Shown here: in pieces, positions 34,457 to 44,598 of the stretch
How the letters are laid out: each line of letters starts with the position of its first letter
Numbering within the stretch: position 1 is the first letter of the stretch
Assembly (NCBI RefSeq): GCF_002943565.1
Contig: NZ_PJCH01000017.1
Span: 1-64,000 of the forward strand
From: Hyphococcus luteus
GTDB lineage: Bacteria; Pseudomonadota; Alphaproteobacteria; Caulobacterales; Parvularculaceae
DNA length: 64,000 nt
Direction of reading: 5' to 3'
The notes under the pieces: generated by a model
Seen by the model: only the letters and a program-made list of their open reading frames with translations
Database searches by the model: none
Told to the model about the DNA's origin: nothing
Position numbers and translations under genes: made by a program

Positions 34457-35206
34457 ATGGACCCCACGGCATCCCAACAAGAGATCGAACACGGCCACAG
34501 TCCGGCCGCGATCGCCGAAAGGCTGAAAGACGGCCCGACGGTCAGCTATTTGCGCGACTGGGTGCTTGGCGGAATCGACGGCGCCGTGACAACCTTCGCC
34601 GTCGTCGCGGGCGTCGCCGGCGCCGAGCTTTCCATAGGCGTCATCCTGATTCTCGGCGCCGCCAATCTCATCGCCGACGGCTTTTCCATGGCCGCCGGGA
34701 ACTATTCCGGCGTGAAGGCGGAAAAAGACGACTATCAGCGCCTCAGGGAAATGGAGAGCCGTCATATCGCACTGACCCCTGAAGGCGAGCGCGAGGAAAT
34801 CCGTCAGATTTTCGCCGCCAAGGGATTCGAAGGCGACGATCTTGAACGGGCGGTCGAGATCATCACGGAGAGCCATGACCGCTGGATATCCGTCATGCTG
34901 GAAGAAGAGTTCGGCGCCCCGAAAGTCGAACGCTCCGCCATAATGGCCGGCGCGGCGACTTTTGCTGCGTTTTTCATTTGCGGCGCCGTGCCGCTGCTCC
35001 CCTTTTTGTTCGGCGCCGGCGCAAATGCGCTTGCAGCGGCCGTCGTCATGACCGGTTTTGTCTTTCTCGGCATCGGGGCCATGAAGTCTAAATGGTCGAC
35101 GGCGCGCTGGTGGACGTCCGCCCTTGAAACTTTCACGATCGGCATGGCCGCGGCGGGCTTCGCCTATGTCATCGGCGCATTGCTGAAGGGCTGGGTAGGG
35201 GTGTAG
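34457..35206 (+). CDS. VIT1/CCC1-family metal carrier
   Basis: 249 residues from the ATG at 34457; TTG starts at 34415 (with AGGAG upstream) or 34388 would lengthen it. Five membrane helices are visible: two near the N-terminus (LGGIDGAVTTFAVVAGVAGA and IGVILILGAANLIADGFSM) and three in the C-terminal half. Between them is a cytoplasmic acidic helical domain (KAEKDDYQRL...ISVMLEEEFG). The DGxxTTF and GFSMAAGNY motifs are typical. Family members move Fe2+ or Mn2+ out of the cytoplasm. It is followed 26 bases later by the aldehyde dehydrogenase gene. Confidence 0.87.
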   Translation: MDPTASQQEIEHGHSPAAIAERLKDGPTVSYLRDWVLGGIDGAVTTFAVVAGVAGAELSIGVILILGAANLIADGFSMAAGNYSGVKAEKDDYQRLREMESRHIALTPEGEREEIRQIFAAKGFEGDDLERAVEIITESHDRWISVMLEEEFGAPKVERSAIMAGAATFAAFFICGAVPLLPFLFGAGANALAAAVVMTGFVFLGIGAMKSKWSTARWWTSALETFTIGMAAAGFAYVIGALLKGWVGV

Positions 35207-35232
35207 GACGCGGCGCAAAGGAGACGGGCCTC

Positions 35233-36720
<1,488 letters not shown>

Positions 36721-36764
36721 CAATGCACGCAGCAGCTTTGGCGAATGAGGGAAGCGCGTCCAAT

Positions 36765-36791
36765 TATCATGGTGTTAACAATACCATGATA
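36765..36791. promoter_or_regulatory. Operator-like 27-base palindrome before the TonB receptor
   Basis: TATCATGGT (36765-36773) and ACCATGATA (36783-36791) are perfect 9-bp inverted arms around a 9-base centre containing GTTAAC. It lies in an AT-rich 254-base gap about 185 bases before the receptor start. A second inverted repeat, TGGCGAA/TTCGCCA (36875-36881 with 36892-36898), lies nearer the gene. Neither has a T-tract, so an operator is more likely than a terminator. Confidence 0.45.
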
Positions 36792-36974
36792 TCTTATTCT
36801 AACACTAATATTGCTCCGTATATCAACGGATTACGTTGCCGTTTAGCAACATCGGTTATCGCAAATTGAACTTTTGGCGAATTTAAACGGTTTCGCCATA
36901 TCAATTATGGTAGGCATGACAAAAAGAAATCGCAGTCAAGACGATTCGAAATATGTTGCTCTAGGGAGGTATGA

Positions 36975-39527
36975 ATGACCACGCGGAAAACTATATCCAG
37001 AAATATCGCGCGCATGGGCGTGTCGATGGCGGCCTTGGCGGGCGGCGTCGGCCTTGCCGATGCGGCGCTCGCGCAAACGGACGAGATCGTTGTTACGGCT
37101 CAGTTCCGTGAACAGAACGTGCAGGACACGCCGCTCGCCGTGACGGCGGTCAGCGGCGACATGCTCAACCGTCGCAGCCAGACCGAAATTTCCGAAATCG
37201 CGCGCCAGGCGCCGAACGTTACGCTGGCGGGGCAGAACCAGGAATATGGTTCCGCCATGATCGCCTATATCCGCGGCATCGGCCAGAACGACCCGAACTT
37301 CGCGGTCGAACCCGGCGTCGGCATCTATATCGACGACGTCTATCTGCCGACGCTGACCGGTTCGCTGCTCGACCTGATGGACGTTGACCGCGTCGAAGTC
37401 TTGCGCGGCCCGCAAGGCACGCTCGCCGGCCGGAACTCCATCGGCGGCGCGATCAAGATGTATTCGGTGAAGCCGCGCGGCGACAATTCCGGTTCGCTTC
37501 AGGTGACCTACGGCTCCTATGACCGGCTTGACATCCGCGGCATCTATGACGTTCCGCTTACGGAAGACCTCGCCATGCGCGTTTCCGCCGTCAGCAAGAA
37601 CGAAGACGGTTACATTAAGCGTCTCGATTACAACCTGACCCATCCGGGCACCAATGTGCCGACACAGGCCGCCGGCAACGATCCGGTGCTTGGCACGCTC
37701 GGCGGTCATGCCATCGCGGCGGGCAAGATCGCTTTCCGCTGGACGCCGAACGATCGCCTCGACGTTAATCTGTCGGGCGATTACACGCGCGAGCGCAATG
37801 AAGCGGGCGTCGCTACGCTCCAACTGGCCAACGCGGAAGGGTATATGAACGCCAATCCGGCCCGGCCCTGGCTTACCGGCACGGATGGCGCCGCCATTCC
37901 CTATAACTGCATGTTCGTGCCGCATGGCGTGAACAGCTGCGACACGCAGACCCAGTTTGACGGGCGTTACATCACTTATGCGACGTTCAACGATCTCTAT
38001 CCCGGCGACTCGCAACAGCCTTACAAACCCTTTGCGCTCGATCCGCACCGGGATATGGACAATTACGGAACCGCGCTGACGATCAATTACGATCTGAGCG
38101 ACACGCTGTCGGTCTACTCGATCACGTCCTACCGGAAATATGAAACCGACTGGTCTTACGACGTCGACGGCTCGCCGCTGGCGCCGAACATTCTTAACCA
38201 GAAACAGACCAATGAGCAGGTCAGCCAGGAAATCCGCCTGAACGGAACGCTGGCCGATAACTTTATCGACTTCACGCTGGGCGGCTTTTATTTCGACACT
38301 GACGGTTTCTACACCGCGCGCGTCGATCTGCCTTATGCCGGGATCGACTTCATCCACGGGCCCGACCCGACACCCTCGAACAACAAGGCGATTTTCGGCA
38401 ACGTCACCTTCAACTTTAGCGACGCGTTCCACCTGACGGGCGGCGTCCGCCAGTCATGGGACAAGAAAGAGTATCAGTATTTCCGGCACAATCCGGACTA
38501 CACGGATATCGAAGGGCCGTGCAACTTCTTCCTCGGCGCCATGGTCGCCGGGCCGGTCGGCCTCGGCAACCAGCCGAACTGCCTGCTGTTCGGCATCAAC
38601 GGCACGGAAGCGACCTTCAAAAACGACCGGCTCGACTGGCGCGTGGCCGCGGACTACCGCTTTAACGACGCGCTCATGGTCTATGGCCAGATTGCGACCG
38701 GCTATCGCGCCGGCGGCTTCAACGCCCGGCCGTTCTTCCCGAGCCAGGCGACGCCGCACGTGCCGGAAACGATCAGGTCTTACGAGATCGGCTTCAAATC
38801 CGACCTCTTCGACGACACGCTGCGCTTGAACGTCGCCGGGTTCTATTTCCCCTATGACAACATCGTGCTGCTTTCGACCTATTGCGCCGACTTGGCGGAT
38901 ATGGATCAGGCGACGCCCTGCCTGCGTCCGGACAATGTCGGTTCGGCGAAGGTTAAAGGCTTCGAAGCGGAAGCGTTCTTCTATCCGACTTCAAACTTCA
39001 GCATCGACGCGTCGCTGAGCTATCTCGACTTCCAGTATAAGGAGATCGACGAACTGGCCGGCACCGGCGTCGCGCTCGGCGACGTCACGCCCTACACGCC
39101 GGAATGGCAGTACAGCTTCGGCGTGCAGTATGACGTCAACAATGTGTTCGGCGGCGATTTGAGCTTCCGGGTCGACGGCTCCTACCAGTCGGAGATCTTC
39201 ACGGAAGCGGGCAATGTCCGCGAAAGATTGATCCCAAGCGACGTTGTTGCTGAATCGGAAGGATTTGAAGACATCGGTCTGAATGGCGGCGGCGGCCCGA
39301 TCGACACGCTGGTGGCCGACAACCTGATCGACGGCTATTTCCTCGGAAACGCCCGGGTCATGTGGAACTCCGGCGACGGCGACTGGGGCATCGCCTTCGA
39401 GGTGAAGAATATGTTCGACAAATACTACTTCACGACCAAGGTGAACGATATTGCTGCTGTGGGTCATGTTTATGGCTCGCCCGGCAAGCCGCGCACTTGG
39501 GCCGTGACGGTGAAACGCAACTTCTAG
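36975..39527 (+). CDS. TonB-dependent outer-membrane receptor
   Basis: 850 residues. A signal peptide (about 1-33, ending ALA-QT) precedes the TonB box-like EIVVTAQFRE and the plug domain (about 45-165: VQDTPLAVTAVSG, YIRGIGQND, VEVLRGPQGTLAGRNSIGGAI). The 22-strand barrel follows and ends in the aromatic residue expected for BAM recognition (VTVKRNF). The sequence resembles iron-complex/sugar receptors common in sphingomonads and Caulobacterales; the ligand is not clear. A GGGAGG ribosome site lies 6 bases before the ATG. The gene is a single unit with an upstream operator-like palindrome and its own terminator. Confidence 0.94.
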   Translation: MTTRKTISRNIARMGVSMAALAGGVGLADAALAQTDEIVVTAQFREQNVQDTPLAVTAVSGDMLNRRSQTEISEIARQAPNVTLAGQNQEYGSAMIAYIRGIGQNDPNFAVEPGVGIYIDDVYLPTLTGSLLDLMDVDRVEVLRGPQGTLAGRNSIGGAIKMYSVKPRGDNSGSLQVTYGSYDRLDIRGIYDVPLTEDLAMRVSAVSKNEDGYIKRLDYNLTHPGTNVPTQAAGNDPVLGTLGGHAIAAGKIAFRWTPNDRLDVNLSGDYTRERNEAGVATLQLANAEGYMNANPARPWLTGTDGAAIPYNCMFVPHGVNSCDTQTQFDGRYITYATFNDLYPGDSQQPYKPFALDPHRDMDNYGTALTINYDLSDTLSVYSITSYRKYETDWSYDVDGSPLAPNILNQKQTNEQVSQEIRLNGTLADNFIDFTLGGFYFDTDGFYTARVDLPYAGIDFIHGPDPTPSNNKAIFGNVTFNFSDAFHLTGGVRQSWDKKEYQYFRHNPDYTDIEGPCNFFLGAMVAGPVGLGNQPNCLLFGINGTEATFKNDRLDWRVAADYRFNDALMVYGQIATGYRAGGFNARPFFPSQATPHVPETIRSYEIGFKSDLFDDTLRLNVAGFYFPYDNIVLLSTYCADLADMDQATPCLRPDNVGSAKVKGFEAEAFFYPTSNFSIDASLSYLDFQYKEIDELAGTGVALGDVTPYTPEWQYSFGVQYDVNNVFGGDLSFRVDGSYQSEIFTEAGNVRERLIPSDVVAESEGFEDIGLNGGGGPIDTLVADNLIDGYFLGNARVMWNSGDGDWGIAFEVKNMFDKYYFTTKVNDIAAVGHVYGSPGKPRTWAVTVKRNF

Positions 39528-39552
39528 AAGCGCTTCACGCTCTCAAGATCGA

Positions 39553-39585
39553 CGCCGCACCGGAAACGGTGCGGCGTTTTCTTTT
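39553..39585 (+). terminator. Rho-independent terminator after the TonB receptor gene
   Basis: A perfect 10-bp GC stem (39553-39562 with 39567-39576) with a GAAA tetraloop is followed by TTTTCTTTT. It begins 26 bases after the receptor stop codon. Confidence 0.92.
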
Positions 39586-39634
39586 GTCCCTGCGCACCGC
39601 TATGCTGCGGCTGTTACGCGGGAGGAGACTGAGC

Positions 39635-40438
39635 GTGCTCGAACTCTATCACCACGGATCCTCAGCCTGCGCCGCGAAGGTGCGTTTCGCACTCGCTGAG
39701 AAGGGGCTCGACTGGACCGGCCATTATGTGGACCTTTTAAAGGGCGAGCAATTCGACCCGGCTTTCCTCGCGATCAACCCGAAAGCCGTAGTCCCGGTGC
39801 TGGTCCATGACGGCGAGATCATTCTGGAATCGACCGTCATCTGCGAATATCTCGAAGAGGCCTTCCCGGAGACGCCGCGGCTTTATCCGGAAAGCCCGCT
39901 GGCGCGGACAAAAGTGCGGCTGTGGACCAAGGCGGTCGATGAAGAGCTGCACCCGGCCTGTTCGGCGCTCACCTATGTGCTCTCGCATCGCCATGCGATC
40001 CTGCGCAACGGCGCCGGCTCCTTCGACGATTTCCTGAAAGGCGCGGGGCCGGATGGACGCGCGGCGCGCGAGCTTAAATGGCGATGGATCCAGGAAGGCC
40101 TCGATGCGCCCGGCGTCGCCGACAAAATCCGGCTTTATGACGGCTATCTCCACAAGATGGAGGCGGCGCTCGAAAAAAGCGACTGGCTCGCCGGCGGCGC
40201 CTTCACCATGGCCGATGTCGCGCTTGCGCCTTATCTAAACCGCCTCGCCATGCTGCAATGCCATGGCATGTGGCGGGACGGGCGCCTGCCGTGCGTCGAA
40301 GACTGGTTCGCCCGCATCAGGGCGCGGGCGACTTTCGAGCCGGCCTTTTTCAAATGGATGCCGGCGGACCTTATTGAAAACATGCGGGCCAATGGCGCGC
40401 GATCCTGGCCCGCCGTGAAAGACCTGCTCGGGATATGA
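39635..40438 (+). CDS. Glutathione S-transferase family protein
   Basis: 267 residues from a GTG start with GGAGGAG 7 bases upstream; the longer frame before it crosses the terminator and is rejected. The N-terminal thioredoxin-like domain shows YHHGSSACAAKVRFALAEKG (active-site Ser/Cys region), NPKAVVPVLVHDG with the cis-Pro, and ILESTVICEYLEEAF, the glutathione-binding ES pair. The helical C-terminal domain contains GGAFTMADVALAPYL. Its substrate is unknown. The stop is one base before the flavin reductase gene, so the two form an operon. Confidence 0.92.
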   Translation: MLELYHHGSSACAAKVRFALAEKGLDWTGHYVDLLKGEQFDPAFLAINPKAVVPVLVHDGEIILESTVICEYLEEAFPETPRLYPESPLARTKVRLWTKAVDEELHPACSALTYVLSHRHAILRNGAGSFDDFLKGAGPDGRAARELKWRWIQEGLDAPGVADKIRLYDGYLHKMEAALEKSDWLAGGAFTMADVALAPYLNRLAMLQCHGMWRDGRLPCVEDWFARIRARATFEPAFFKWMPADLIENMRANGARSWPAVKDLLGI

Positions 40439-40439
40439 C

Positions 40440-40982
40440 ATGAAGACGCTGCCGCTCAGTAAAGCCTTCACGCTCATCGAACCGGGACCGGTCGTGCTGG
40501 TGACGACGAATAACGGCCAAGCCAATAACATCATGACCATCACCTGGACCATGGTGATGGATTTCTCGCCGAGCTTCGCCATGACGACGGGGCCGTGGAA
40601 CTATTCCTACGCCGCGCTTCGCGAAACGAAGGAATGCGTGTTCGCTATCCCCGGCGCGGACCTTATTGATAAGGCCGTCGGCGTCGGCATGTGTTCCGGC
40701 GAAGACACGGACAAATTCGAGAAATTCGGCCTCACGCCGGTCAAGGCGAAGCACGTCCGCGCGCCGCTCATCAAGGAATGTCTCGGCAATATTGAATGCC
40801 GGATCGTCGATTTCGTCGACCGGCACAACATCATCGTGCTTGAAGGGCTCGCCGCCTATGCCGACAGCGCCCGCAAGGACCAAAGAATGATCCATGCGGT
40901 CGGGGACGGAACCTTTATCGCCGACGGGCGCAAATTCGACCGCAAAGAAATGATGCGCGCGAAAATTCCGTCCGGGGTGTAA
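40440..40982 (+). CDS. Flavin reductase/FMN-binding split-barrel protein
   Basis: 180 residues of the flavin-reductase-like family. The signature LVTTNNGQANNIMTITWTM and the KECVFAIPGADLIDKAVGVG segment fit the FMN-binding split barrel, and YSYAALRETKE is the usual substrate-side helix. These proteins reduce flavin or act as single-component oxidoreductases. It begins one base after the GST stop. The gene pair may act in detoxification; that is inference. Confidence 0.88.
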   Translation: MKTLPLSKAFTLIEPGPVVLVTTNNGQANNIMTITWTMVMDFSPSFAMTTGPWNYSYAALRETKECVFAIPGADLIDKAVGVGMCSGEDTDKFEKFGLTPVKAKHVRAPLIKECLGNIECRIVDFVDRHNIIVLEGLAAYADSARKDQRMIHAVGDGTFIADGRKFDRKEMMRAKIPSGV

Positions 40983-41107
40983 TCTAGCAACCAGCTGCAA
41001 AAAACATAGAGCTCTGCGCTACGCTCCAAGCGCGGCCGACTGGCCGCCGCCCGGCCAGGGCGCCCCTTCGGAGCCGCGAGCGAAGCGAGCTCGCGCGAGA
41101 TAAATAG

Positions 41108-41133
41108 TGGCGGAGGGGGTGGGATTCGAACCC
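41108..41133 (-). repeat. Displaced copy of the tRNA-Ser 3' end (26 bp)
   Basis: Identical over 26 bases to 41219-41244, the 3' end of tRNA-Ser including the T-arm and CCA. The copy continues on its 5' side into a GCGCGC-GAAG-GCGCGC hairpin where the tRNA variable arm would be, but then has no anticodon arm, D-arm or matching acceptor strand, so it is not a working tRNA. Such fragments arise when an element integrates at a tRNA 3' end or when a tRNA gene is partly duplicated. Confidence 0.75.
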
Positions 41134-41218
41134 CGCGCGCGAAGGCGCGCATTCTTGCAGAACGTGGGTGAGACAGCCATGCCGGGGCGGACTGACGTCT
41201 GATGATCAACACCTAAGC

Positions 41219-41308
41219 TGGCGGAGGGGGTGGGATTCGAACCCACGGAACGCTCACACGCTCAACGGTTTTCAAGACCGCCGCATTCGACCACTCTGCC
41301 ACCCCTCC
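41219..41308 (-). tRNA. tRNA-Ser (anticodon UGA)
   Basis: 90 bases including an encoded CCA. The acceptor stem pairs GGAGGGG with CCCCTCC. The anticodon stem-loop reads CGGTCTTGAAAACCG, placing TGA at the anticodon. There is a long class II variable arm and a GGTTCGAATCC T-arm. The long variable arm and UGA anticodon identify serine. Confidence 0.97.
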
Positions 41309-41616
41309 GGTAGCACAACGGCTGCTGTCTACATTGCCGAATTGATTGAAGCAACTGAGCGATCTTCATCCGGAGCGGTCGAAGGCAAACCGTAAACTCG
41401 GCCGCCGGAGGCGGGCGGGAGCGACCACTGTGCTGCGCCGCCGGGCGCGCCGGAGCGTTAGGACGGGCGACGCAAAATGCGAGGGGCGGGAAATGGCGCG
41501 CCCGCCGGAAGCCGCAAGGGACTGGAAGCTACAGTTAATGAGGCGTTAACACTCGCCGCTTATTGCCTGAGGCGTTTGGTTCCCGTTTAATTGCGACAAG
41601 TTCAGGCGTGCCCCCG
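41309..41616. other. 308-base gap before rlpA
   Basis: Between tRNA-Ser and rlpA I see no gene. The GC-rich middle has no clear stem. The CtrA-type site at 41535-41550 is the only convincing element and probably belongs to the rlpA promoter. Confidence 0.6.
41535..41550 (+). promoter_or_regulatory. CtrA-type binding site upstream of rlpA
   Basis: TTAA TGAGGCG TTAAC matches the full CtrA consensus TTAA-N7-TTAAC with exact spacing. It lies 67 bases before the chosen rlpA start. CtrA controls cell-cycle, division and envelope genes in Caulobacterales and relatives. Confidence 0.7.
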
Positions 41617-42621
41617 ATGAGCCATCCGGCGTCCTTTCTCCAGAAACTCTTTGCGCTTTTCCTGATGGCGCTGGCCGCGGCCTGCGCTACGGGGCCTGGC
41701 GGCGGGAAGGGCGGTTCCCCGCATTACAAGGTCGGCAAGCCCTATAAGGTCAACGGCAAGTGGTACCGGCCCGAAGAAGACCCGCATTATTCGAAAACCG
41801 GCGTCGCCTCCTGGTACGGATCCCAGTTTCACGGCCGGCTGACGGCCAATGGGGAAATCTTCGACATGAACCGGCTGTCGGCGGCCCATACGACCCTGCC
41901 GCTGCCCTCCATGGTCGAAGTCACCAATCTCGAAAACAACCGCTCGATCCTCGTGCGGGTGAACGACCGCGGGCCTTTCGCTCATGGCCGGATCATCGAT
42001 TTATCGCGGGAGGCGGCGCGCCGCCTCGGCTTTGAGCATCAGGGCACGGCGCGGGTGCGGGTGCGCTACGCCGGTCCGGCGCCGCTCAACGGCGCCGCGC
42101 CGAAATACGCCTCGAAACCGCAACGTATCGCGCGGGCGGCGCCCGTCCGGGAGGAAACGGTCAAACCCAGCGGCGGCGCTCCGGACGGCGACGCCATTTC
42201 CGAGCTTCTCACCAGCATGGAAAACGCGCCGGCGCTGACCCCTGGCGCTGAGAAGACGGCGATCGCAGAGGCCGAGGGCGGCGCGCCCGACGAGGTGGAA
42301 ATCCCGGCGGCGGACTTGTCGACGCCAGCCCCGGAAGACGCGCGCATGGTGCATTCCAAAGCCCCGGCCGGCGCCGGGCTGGAGGCGCTTTATCTCGTGC
42401 GCGTTGCGGCGCTTTCCCGGCTCGACCATATCGACGCCCTGCGCGCCCAGCTTGGCGATCTCGGGACCTTGCGCATGTCGCGCGTTGAAACCGACGCCGG
42501 AACTGTGTTTTACCGCGTCAATCTGGGGCCGTTTTCCTCTATCGAAACGGCGGCCAAACGATTGGAAGCGGTGCGGCTGGCGGGCTATGCTGACGCCGCG
42601 CTGGTCACGTTGACGCCATAA
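41617..42621 (+). CDS. rlpA: RlpA-family septal lytic transglycosylase, lipoprotein
   Basis: 334 residues from the ATG at 41617. A lipoprotein signal (FALFLMALAAACATG, lipobox AAAC) leads to the RlpA double-psi beta-barrel (about 55-155) with GVASWYGSQFHGRLTANGE, MNRLSAAHTTLPLPSMVEVTN and RVNDRGPFAHGRIIDLS, which contain the conserved Glu and Asp-Arg-Gly-Pro. A long linker precedes a C-terminal SPOR domain (about 265-334; LYLVRVAALSRLDHIDALRA, FYRVNLGPFSS) that binds denuded septal glycan. It should cleave glycan at the division site. A CtrA-type site lies upstream, and dacA follows 83 bases later. Confidence 0.93.
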   Translation: MSHPASFLQKLFALFLMALAAACATGPGGGKGGSPHYKVGKPYKVNGKWYRPEEDPHYSKTGVASWYGSQFHGRLTANGEIFDMNRLSAAHTTLPLPSMVEVTNLENNRSILVRVNDRGPFAHGRIIDLSREAARRLGFEHQGTARVRVRYAGPAPLNGAAPKYASKPQRIARAAPVREETVKPSGGAPDGDAISELLTSMENAPALTPGAEKTAIAEAEGGAPDEVEIPAADLSTPAPEDARMVHSKAPAGAGLEALYLVRVAALSRLDHIDALRAQLGDLGTLRMSRVETDAGTVFYRVNLGPFSSIETAAKRLEAVRLAGYADAALVTLTP

Positions 42622-42704
42622 GACGGCCCGAAAAGGGCGTTTAAAATCAAGGCGTTTGTCCCGGTTTCTCAACCGGCGGATCAGACTGTTGAAGGAGACG
42701 CGTT

Positions 42705-43874
42705 TTGCAGTTTTTAAAAATTCTCGCCGGCCTTGCGGTCTTGCTGTCCGGCGCCGCCTACGCCCAGCAGCCGATCACAACCCCGGCCGATTACGCCGTC
42801 ATCATGGATTATCGCACCGGCGAAATTCTCTACGAGAAGAATGCGCGCACGCCGACGGCGCCGGCCTCCATGTCGAAACTGATGACCGTCGCCATCGTGT
42901 TCGAGCGCCTGAAAAACGGCTCCTTACAGCTCACCGATGAATTCGACGTCAGCGAAAAGGCGTGGCGCGAACGCGAAGGCTCGTCCATGTGGGTGCGCGT
43001 CGGCGACAAGATTTCCGTCCTTAATCTGTTGCGCGGCATCATCGTGCAGTCGGGCAACGACGCCTGCATCGTGGTGGCCGAAAACATTTCCGGCTCCGAA
43101 GAAGCCTTTGTGGAGCTCATGAACCGCAAGGCGCATGAATGGGGCCTCAACGATTCCACCTTCGGCAACCCGCACGGCAAGCCCGCGCCGGATCAGAAGA
43201 TGAGCATGCGCGATCTTGCGCTCCTGACCCGCAAGATCATTTCCGACTACAGCGAATATTACGCGCTCTTCGCCGAGCGCGAATTCACCTGGGAGAAAAT
43301 CCGTCAGGCGAACCGCAATCCGATCCTCGACATGGTCGAGGGGGCGGACGGGCTTAAAACGGGGCATACGGAAGAATCCGGCTATGGCCTTGTCGGCTCG
43401 GCGGTGCAGAACGGCGAGCGGCGCATCGTCGTCGTCAACGGCCTTTCCTCGGAACGCGAACGCGCAACGGAATCGGCGCGGCTGATGCGCATTGCCTTCA
43501 ACGATTTCTCTACTAAGACCTTCTTCGAACCGGGCGACATCGTCGGCGCGGCCGAGGTCTTCAAAGGCAAAGACGCCCATGTGCCGCTGATCGCGCGCGA
43601 GCCGGTGAAACTCATCATGCACCGCTCGCTCATGGACGAGGCCAAGGCGACCATCGTCTATCAGGGGCCGGTGGCGGCGCCGGTGAAGGAAAACCAGCAG
43701 ATTGGCTTTCTTCGCGTCGAAACACCGTCCGGGCCCGCGCGCGAATATGCGCTCTATGCGGGCCAGCCGGTGAAAGAGACGGGCATATGGGGCAAGATCG
43801 GCCTCGCCGCGAAAAAGCTTCTGGCCAAACCCCATGACGAAACCGCGCTTCCTGAAGCGCAAGCCGCGCAATAA
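42705..43874 (+). CDS. dacA: D-alanyl-D-alanine carboxypeptidase (PBP5/6 type)
   Basis: 389 residues from a TTG start with GAAGGAGA upstream. A signal peptide (about 1-20) precedes the S11 peptidase domain, with SxxK in PASMSKLM, SGN in VQSGNDACI and KTG in DGLKTGHTEESG. A PBP5_C domain (about 285-375) and a C-terminal amphipathic helix (KIGLAAKKLLAKP) for membrane attachment follow. It removes the terminal D-Ala from peptidoglycan pentapeptides. It sits with rlpA upstream and tmk immediately downstream, the usual alphaproteobacterial arrangement. Confidence 0.96.
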   Translation: MQFLKILAGLAVLLSGAAYAQQPITTPADYAVIMDYRTGEILYEKNARTPTAPASMSKLMTVAIVFERLKNGSLQLTDEFDVSEKAWREREGSSMWVRVGDKISVLNLLRGIIVQSGNDACIVVAENISGSEEAFVELMNRKAHEWGLNDSTFGNPHGKPAPDQKMSMRDLALLTRKIISDYSEYYALFAEREFTWEKIRQANRNPILDMVEGADGLKTGHTEESGYGLVGSAVQNGERRIVVVNGLSSERERATESARLMRIAFNDFSTKTFFEPGDIVGAAEVFKGKDAHVPLIAREPVKLIMHRSLMDEAKATIVYQGPVAAPVKENQQIGFLRVETPSGPAREYALYAGQPVKETGIWGKIGLAAKKLLAKPHDETALPEAQAAQ

Positions 43875-43875
43875 A

Positions 43876-44556
43876 ATGGACGCGCCCGACGCCTGGACCG
43901 GCCTCTTCATCTCCTTCGAGGGCGGAGACGGCGCCGGCAAGACAACGCAGATTACACGGCTCGCCGAAATCCTGCGCGCCGAAGGCCGCGAGGTCGTATT
44001 GACGCGCGAGCCAGGCGGATCGGAAGGCGCCGAGGCCATCCGCAAACTCATTCTTGAAGGCGACGCCGACCGCTGGTCGCCGCTCGCCGAAGCGCTCCTC
44101 ATGTACGCCGCGCGCGAAGACCATCTCGAGCGCACCATCATCCCGGCGCTGCATCGCGGCGCGGTGGTCATCACCGACCGCTTCGCCGACTCCACCATGG
44201 CCTATCAGGGACTTGCCGGATCGCTCGGCGAAGAAACCGTCTCGACGCTTTACAAGCTCGTGGTCGGCGAGCGCGGCCCGGACCTCACCATCATTCTCGA
44301 CATCCCGGTGGAAGAGGGGCTGAAACGCGCGGGCCATCGCGCCGGAGACAAAAAAAACGCCGGGCATGGCGGTGAACAGCGTTTCGAATCGAAGGGAACC
44401 GCCTATCAGGAAGAGGTGCGCCAGGCCTTTCTGGAGATCGCCCGGCGCGAACCGGAGCGCTGTCTCGTCGTCGATGCGCGGGGCGATGAGGAAAGCGTCG
44501 CCGCGCAGCTCCGCAAAGCTGTGGAGGCGCGCCTGCCGGGCCTTTTTTCCGCCTGA
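43876..44556 (+). CDS. tmk: Thymidylate kinase
   Basis: 226 residues from the ATG at 43876, two bases after the dacA stop; an ATG at 43834 would overlap dacA by 41 bases. It phosphorylates dTMP to dTDP. The P-loop is FEGGDGAGKTTQ, followed by LTREPGGSEGAEAIR, the DRF motif in VITDRFADSTMAYQG and a LID region with RAGDKKN. It is next to holB, as in many bacteria. Confidence 0.97.
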   Translation: MDAPDAWTGLFISFEGGDGAGKTTQITRLAEILRAEGREVVLTREPGGSEGAEAIRKLILEGDADRWSPLAEALLMYAAREDHLERTIIPALHRGAVVITDRFADSTMAYQGLAGSLGEETVSTLYKLVVGERGPDLTIILDIPVEEGLKRAGHRAGDKKNAGHGGEQRFESKGTAYQEEVRQAFLEIARREPERCLVVDARGDEESVAAQLRKAVEARLPGLFSA

Positions 44557-44598
44557 TCCCGCCTTCCATAGGCGGCTCAAACGGAATAACACCATCTC

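Noticed and set aside
41108-41197. A second functional tRNA-Ser gene
   Set aside because: Only the T-arm and 3' acceptor strand are intact; no matching 5' acceptor strand, D-arm or anticodon stem can be drawn.
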